From assembly GCA_965224535.1 (NCBI GenBank), contig CBDCZR010000026.1, forward strand, positions 1 to 64,000: DNA of 64,000 bases, written 5' to 3'. The notes under the pieces are model-generated. The model was not told the DNA's origin. It did no database searches and was given only the letters and a program-made list of their open reading frames with translations. This stretch comes from JBCDHN01 sp965224535. GTDB taxonomy: Bacteria > Verrucomicrobiota > Verrucomicrobiia > Verrucomicrobiales > DEV007. Position 1 is the first letter of the stretch. Each line of letters starts with the position of its first letter. This document shows, piece after piece, positions 59,996 through 64,000 of this stretch. The position numbers and the translations under genes were made by a program.

Positions 59996-62542
59996 ATGCA
60001 CCTACGCCCCTTGCTTCCATTTGCGCTCGTTTTGGCTTGCCCGGCCGCGATCCCGGCCCAGCAGCCCGACTACGAGCGCTTGTTTGACGAGCACTACCTG
60101 CCGCGCGCCAAAGAATTGGTGAAACGCGGCGAATTGCGCACGGCGGCGATGGCTTGTGAGGCGGCGTTCCGGCGGGGCCAGAAAAATCCGCAGTGGCAGA
60201 TTTTGCGGCTGCGCGTTCTCCAGGCCCAGGGAAATTTGAGCCAGGCCAAAGCCGATTTGTCGCGCTTGATTGAGGTGCACGGCGAAGATTTGCCGTTTTT
60301 GATCGCCACGCGCGAATTTTTCCTGGAATTGGGCGAAAACGCGAAAGCCGCCGAGGTGATGACGAAGTTTAACGAAGTGGCGCTGAAAAAGCCGCTCAAG
60401 GATCGTAGCGCGGAAGAATTGGTGGCGTTAGGGACCGGCGCATTCGCCCTGGGCGCCGACCCTAACAAAGTGCTCGACGAGTTCTATGCAGCGGCCAAGA
60501 AGAAAAAGCCGGCGTTGTTGGATAGTTATCTTGCGGCGGGAAATTTGGCCCTGGCCAAGTATGATTACGCCCGCGCATCCAAGGAGTTTCGCGCCGGGCT
60601 CAAGCAATCGGCCCAGGACCCGGATTTGCGCTTTGGGCTGGCCAAAGCGTATTATCCCGGAGATCGCGAACAGGCCGTGGCGAATCTGGATCGCGTGCTG
60701 AGTTTCAACCCCCGGCACACCGGAGCGCTGGTGATGAAAGCCGAGCATCTCATCAATTCCGAGCGCTGGGAGGCGGATGCCCTGCTGGATGAGGCCATTC
60801 AGGCGAATCTGGATCATCCGCAAGCCTGGGCGCTCAAATCCGTGGTCGCAACGTTGCGCGATAACGATCTTCCCTCCGCGGAAGCGGCAAAACAACGCGC
60901 GTTGGAGAGCCGGGGGAAAAATCCCGAGGTGCCGCATCTCATGGGGCGCGTTATGTCAAAACGCTACCGCTTTGCCGAAGGCGCTGAGCTGCAACGCGAA
61001 GCGTTGGAATGGGACGCGAATTTTGCCGCTGCGCGGATGCAACTATCCAGCGACCTGATGCGATTGGGAAAAGAGGAGGAGGCCTGGGATTTGGCCGAAC
61101 AAGTCTCCAAGGCCGACCCCTACAACGTGTTGGCGTATAACTACACCGTGCTGCGCGACCAGCTGGCGAAGTATAAAACGATCGAGACGGAGGATTTTGT
61201 GATTCGCATGCATCCGGCGGAGGCGGAAATCTATGGCGACCGCGCGCTGGAGATTTTGGATGAGGCCCGCAAGGTGCTTTGCGATAAATACGCGCTGGAA
61301 CTGCCCGAACCGACGTTGGTCGAGTTTTTTGCCGAGCAGCAGGATTTTGCGATTCGCACCTTTGGCGCGTTGGGCGGCGCAGGTTACCTTGGCGTTTGTT
61401 TTGGCCCCGTCATCACCATGAACAGCCCGGGCGGCTCCGCATCCGGCTTTAGCAACTGGGAGGCGACGCTGTGGCACGAATTTTGTCACGTTGTCACCCT
61501 AACCGCGACAAAAAACCGCATGCCGCGCTGGCTGAGCGAGGGCATCTCCGTCTACGAAGAAACGCAGCGCAACCCGGTCTGGGGCCAGCACATGACCCCG
61601 CGTTACCGCACCAGAATTCTGGAGGAGGAGAAGGTTGCGCCGGTCAGCGAGCTAAGCAGCGCCTTTCTCAACGCGGAAACCGGCGAGGACCTCATGTTCG
61701 CCTACTATCAGTCCGCGCTGGTCGTGGAATTTTTGCTGGATCAATACGGCCAGCAGTCGTTTAACGCCATTCTCGGCAGCCTTGCCGCCGGCACGCCGAT
61801 CAACACCGCCATTCCCAGCCACACCGAGGCCATGGAGCTAGTGGAAACCAAGTTTTCCGCGTTTATCCGCGAACGCGCCAAAGCTTACGGACCGAACCTG
61901 GATTGGTCGGCGCCCGAGGGCATCAATCCGAACGATACCGCCGGCCTTCGCGCGTTTTTGGCGAAAAATCCCAAAAATTTCCAAGCAGCGCAGATGCTCC
62001 CGCTCAGCCTCATCGCTACCGAAAACTGGCCCGATGCCGCACAGGCCGCACAGTCGCTGATCGAGCTGTTTCCAGGCTACGTGGAGGAAAACAACGGTTA
62101 CCTGCTCCTGGCTCGCGCCCACCGCGGAAGCGGCGACGTCAAGGCTGAGGCGGCTGCCCTGCGAGAGTTGGCCGGCCGCAAAGCCAACGCCACGGCCGCC
62201 TTCCAGCGTTTGCTCGAAATCGACCTGGAAGGCGAAAACTGGGAACCGCTGCTGACCAACGCCGGCCGGCAAATGGCGGTGAACCCGTTCCTGAAATCTG
62301 CGCATCATTGCCGGGCCTGCGCCGCGCAAGCACTGGGTCGAAACCCCGTGGCCATCAACTCCTACCAAAAACTGCTCAAACTCGGCCCACCCAGCCCCGC
62401 CGACGTCAATTTTCAGCTCGCCAGGCTCTTTCGCGACGGCGAGCCGGACCGCGCCAAGCGCCACCTGCTCGACGCCCTAACCGATGCCCCACGATTCCGC
62501 GAAGCTCACGCGTTGCTGCTGGAATTGACGGCGAAAAAGTAG
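59996..62542 (+). CDS. Exported TPR protein with gluzincin metallopeptidase domain
   Basis: 848 residues. Signal peptide (LLPFALVLACPAAIPA). Residues 30-390 and 640-845 are tetratricopeptide-like helical repeats (for example FNPRHTGALVMKAEHLINSE). In between is a peptidase-MA-type domain with the zinc motif HEFCH (WHEFCHVVTLTATKNRMPRW) near residue 494 and the downstream Glu in LSEGISVYEE. A strong GGGGG ribosome site precedes the ATG. The substrate is unknown; the TPRs suggest protein partners. Confidence 0.85.
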   Translation: MHLRPLLPFALVLACPAAIPAQQPDYERLFDEHYLPRAKELVKRGELRTAAMACEAAFRRGQKNPQWQILRLRVLQAQGNLSQAKADLSRLIEVHGEDLPFLIATREFFLELGENAKAAEVMTKFNEVALKKPLKDRSAEELVALGTGAFALGADPNKVLDEFYAAAKKKKPALLDSYLAAGNLALAKYDYARASKEFRAGLKQSAQDPDLRFGLAKAYYPGDREQAVANLDRVLSFNPRHTGALVMKAEHLINSERWEADALLDEAIQANLDHPQAWALKSVVATLRDNDLPSAEAAKQRALESRGKNPEVPHLMGRVMSKRYRFAEGAELQREALEWDANFAAARMQLSSDLMRLGKEEEAWDLAEQVSKADPYNVLAYNYTVLRDQLAKYKTIETEDFVIRMHPAEAEIYGDRALEILDEARKVLCDKYALELPEPTLVEFFAEQQDFAIRTFGALGGAGYLGVCFGPVITMNSPGGSASGFSNWEATLWHEFCHVVTLTATKNRMPRWLSEGISVYEETQRNPVWGQHMTPRYRTRILEEEKVAPVSELSSAFLNAETGEDLMFAYYQSALVVEFLLDQYGQQSFNAILGSLAAGTPINTAIPSHTEAMELVETKFSAFIRERAKAYGPNLDWSAPEGINPNDTAGLRAFLAKNPKNFQAAQMLPLSLIATENWPDAAQAAQSLIELFPGYVEENNGYLLLARAHRGSGDVKAEAAALRELAGRKANATAAFQRLLEIDLEGENWEPLLTNAGRQMAVNPFLKSAHHCRACAAQALGRNPVAINSYQKLLKLGPPSPADVNFQLARLFRDGEPDRAKRHLLDALTDAPRFREAHALLLELTAKK

Positions 62543-62548
62543 CCCCGC

Positions 62549-63397
62549 GTGCAACAAATGGACGACCCGTTGGATGCGAGCCGAATTCAGCGCGCCCTCG
62601 ACGTCGGCATGCGGACGGGAAAGGAGGCTCCCCGCCGAATTGACGGTCCCATCCGCGTTTTAGCCGAAATTTCCTCCACCAACGACGCCGTGGCTGAGGC
62701 CGCCGAAAAAGGCGCGCCGGAAGGGCTGGTGATGGCAGCCGAACGCCAAATTTCCGGCCGCGGGCGCAAAGGCGCGGCCTGGGTCGCTCCGCCGGGGCTC
62801 AATCTCACGTTTTCGGTGCTCCTTCGCCCGGAAATGCCGCCCAGCACCTGGCCGCGGCTCAGTCACGCGGCAGCGCTGGCCGTGGCCAACGGGCTGGAAC
62901 CGTGGTTGGACGGGACGGCTCTTCAGCTCAAGTGGCCTAACGACGCCTACTGCGAAAACCGGAAACTCGCCGGAATTCTCGTCGAAAGCCGCTCCACCGC
63001 TTCGGACGCGTTCGTCGTGCTCGGCATCGGGATCAACGTCAACTCCCGGCCACACGACTTTCCGCCGAACTTGGTCCACACCCTCACCTCAGTGGCGGAA
63101 CTGGCGAAACTCCCGCCAACGACCCGGGCAAATCGCAGCGATCTCTGCGGCGCGGTGCTGGCGGAGTTGAATCGCGCCTACCAAGCCGTTGGCGACGATT
63201 TTTCCGCCGTGATTCCAGAATTGGAGCGGCGCAGTTGCCTGCTGGGCCGCGCCATCCGCTTTCGCACGGCAAATGGCTGGGAAACCGGCAAAATGGCGGG
63301 AATCGGCGAATTGGGCGAAATGTTGGTCCGCGATCCAAGCGGCGAGCTTCGTGCGGTTTTGAACGCGGAGGAGGTTCGGGCGGACGATCGGCGGTGA
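62549..63397 (+). CDS. birA: Biotin-[acetyl-CoA carboxylase] ligase
   Basis: 282 residues from GTG 62549 (ATG 62558 is an alternative). Attaches biotin to the carboxyl carrier protein. Motifs: biotinoyl-AMP loop ISGRGRKGAAWVAPPG, LKWPNDAYCENRKLAGILVE and VVLGIGINVNSRP, then the small C-terminal domain (LGRAIRFRTANGWETGKMAG). There is no N-terminal DNA-binding domain, so it is an enzyme only, not a repressor of biotin genes. Confidence 0.92.
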   Translation: MQQMDDPLDASRIQRALDVGMRTGKEAPRRIDGPIRVLAEISSTNDAVAEAAEKGAPEGLVMAAERQISGRGRKGAAWVAPPGLNLTFSVLLRPEMPPSTWPRLSHAAALAVANGLEPWLDGTALQLKWPNDAYCENRKLAGILVESRSTASDAFVVLGIGINVNSRPHDFPPNLVHTLTSVAELAKLPPTTRANRSDLCGAVLAELNRAYQAVGDDFSAVIPELERRSCLLGRAIRFRTANGWETGKMAGIGELGEMLVRDPSGELRAVLNAEEVRADDRR

Positions 63398-63466
63398 AGG
63401 GACTAAAAGGACGCAAGGGACCAAAAGGACGTCGCTTTGGTCCCTTGCGTCCTTTTGGTCCCTTCC
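63398..63466. terminator. Long hairpin after birA
   Basis: AGGGACTAAAAGGACGCAAG... at 63398-63426 pairs almost perfectly (28 bases, one mismatch) with the sequence ending at about 63466, across a loop of about ten bases. Each arm is built from the units GGGACCAAA and AGGACG. It lies six bases after the birA stop. No T-run follows, so it is a stable structure rather than a textbook terminator. Confidence 0.7.
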
Positions 63467-63531
63467 TTCGACTTTTGGGTCGATTTTTGCGTCCCGCGTG
63501 GGAGTTTGCCCGAGCCCCGCCGGGTCGTGCC

Positions 63532-64000
63532 GTGAAACCTTCGACCGAAAAGCTCAAAAACCCCTACGCGGACCAAATCGACGCCCCAACCATCCGCGTC
63601 ACTGCGAAGATTTGCTGGCTTGCGGCGGGAATTTTCCTGGGATTGATCACGCTAACGCCAATCCTCCGAAACCTGACCGATGCCGCGAAACCCGAGGGTT
63701 GGACGCCGGTTCGGGAATTCTTCGTTCGCCCAACCGACGAAGCCGTCAACCTCCTGGAAGCCAAGCGCAAAATCGACCCACGAATCACCCGCACCGCGCC
63801 GGATTTCATCGATCACCGCGAATCTTGGGAAGCCAAGCTGGACGACGCCGACTTCATCCGTCCGCCGCGCCGGGCTCTGCAGAGCGCCCTAACCAGCGTC
63901 CTGCGCGAAGGCAATCGCAAAACCGTCATCGGCGGCGACGGCTGGCTGTTTTTTCGGCCCGCCATTGATTCGCTGACCGGCTACGGCCCGTTGAAAGGCG
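63532..64000 (+). CDS. AlgX/AlgJ-like SGNH hydrolase-type protein, partial
   Basis: N-terminal 156 residues of a protein that runs past the window edge. Start taken at GTG 63532 (VKPSTEKLKNPYADQIDAPT). One membrane anchor follows (WLAAGIFLGLITLTPILRN), then NRKTVIGGDGWLFFRPAIDS with the GxDGWLFF motif that opens AlgX/AlgJ-type acetyltransferase domains involved in polysaccharide O-acetylation. The catalytic part lies outside the window. Confidence 0.65.
   Translation, partial: MKPSTEKLKNPYADQIDAPTIRVTAKICWLAAGIFLGLITLTPILRNLTDAAKPEGWTPVREFFVRPTDEAVNLLEAKRKIDPRITRTAPDFIDHRESWEAKLDDADFIRPPRRALQSALTSVLREGNRKTVIGGDGWLFFRPAIDSLTGYGPLKG

Overview
The window reads as a mosaic of four blocks. Two of the joins look abrupt enough that an assembly chimera has to be considered.

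Block A (1 to about 6166) has two tandem cyclophilin-type prolyl isomerases, two translationally coupled secretin-like lipoproteins, a small exported protein and the 3' part of a sigma-54 activator. All but the last are intact. Block B (about 6167 to 9893) is clearly GC-richer. It carries the tadA-tadB-tadC end of a Tad pilus locus, a DUF192 gene and the start of a tad-linked AAA ATPase. Every gene there is broken by several single-base indels, and both ends stop inside genes.

Block C (about 9900 to 32444) is a lower-GC integrated mobilizable plasmid. It starts with a damaged IS3 element. Next come a sigma-factor remnant, an IS630 element, a three-gene coupled operon ending in a DUF4407 membrane protein, and a degenerate Fic gene with a small partner. 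The transfer module is a type IV coupling protein, a 33-residue membrane protein, a MobF relaxase and a ribbon-helix-helix accessory protein, split by a second IS3 element. The replication and partition module has a candidate Rep, a candidate antisense RNA, nine palindromic repeats, ParA and a small partner. An AlpA-like regulator follows. Next to the integrase is a two-gene cassette of a winged-helix protein and a transmembrane trypsin-like protease. The element ends at the 3' part of a tRNA with a CAT anticodon, which is the probable attachment site.

Block D (32445 to 64000) is a high-GC chromosome of the Verrucomicrobia/Planctomycetes type. The evidence is a secreted sulfatase, DUF1587/1592/1588/1585 cytochrome-like proteins, Tat-exported DUF1552 proteins, and seven secreted PQQ-like beta-propeller proteins in two subfamilies that recur together. 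It also holds an FGE-like/leucine-rich-repeat protein, an AbiEi/AbiEii toxin-antitoxin pair with a perfect palindrome at its start, a ParD/ParE pair, a Ca2+/cation exchanger, a TPR metallopeptidase, BirA and an AlgX/AlgJ-like protein that runs off the edge. Three 3'-end gene fragments (tsaD, DUF1592 family, ppdK), an IS110 element, a MITE-like inverted repeat and several tandem repeats show past rearrangement.

The best candidates for undescribed biology are the winged-helix/transmembrane-protease cassette, the palindrome array with its par operon, the antisense RNA by rep, and the paired beta-propeller/DUF1592/DUF1552 clusters. All functions are inferred from motifs read by eye; no database search was run.
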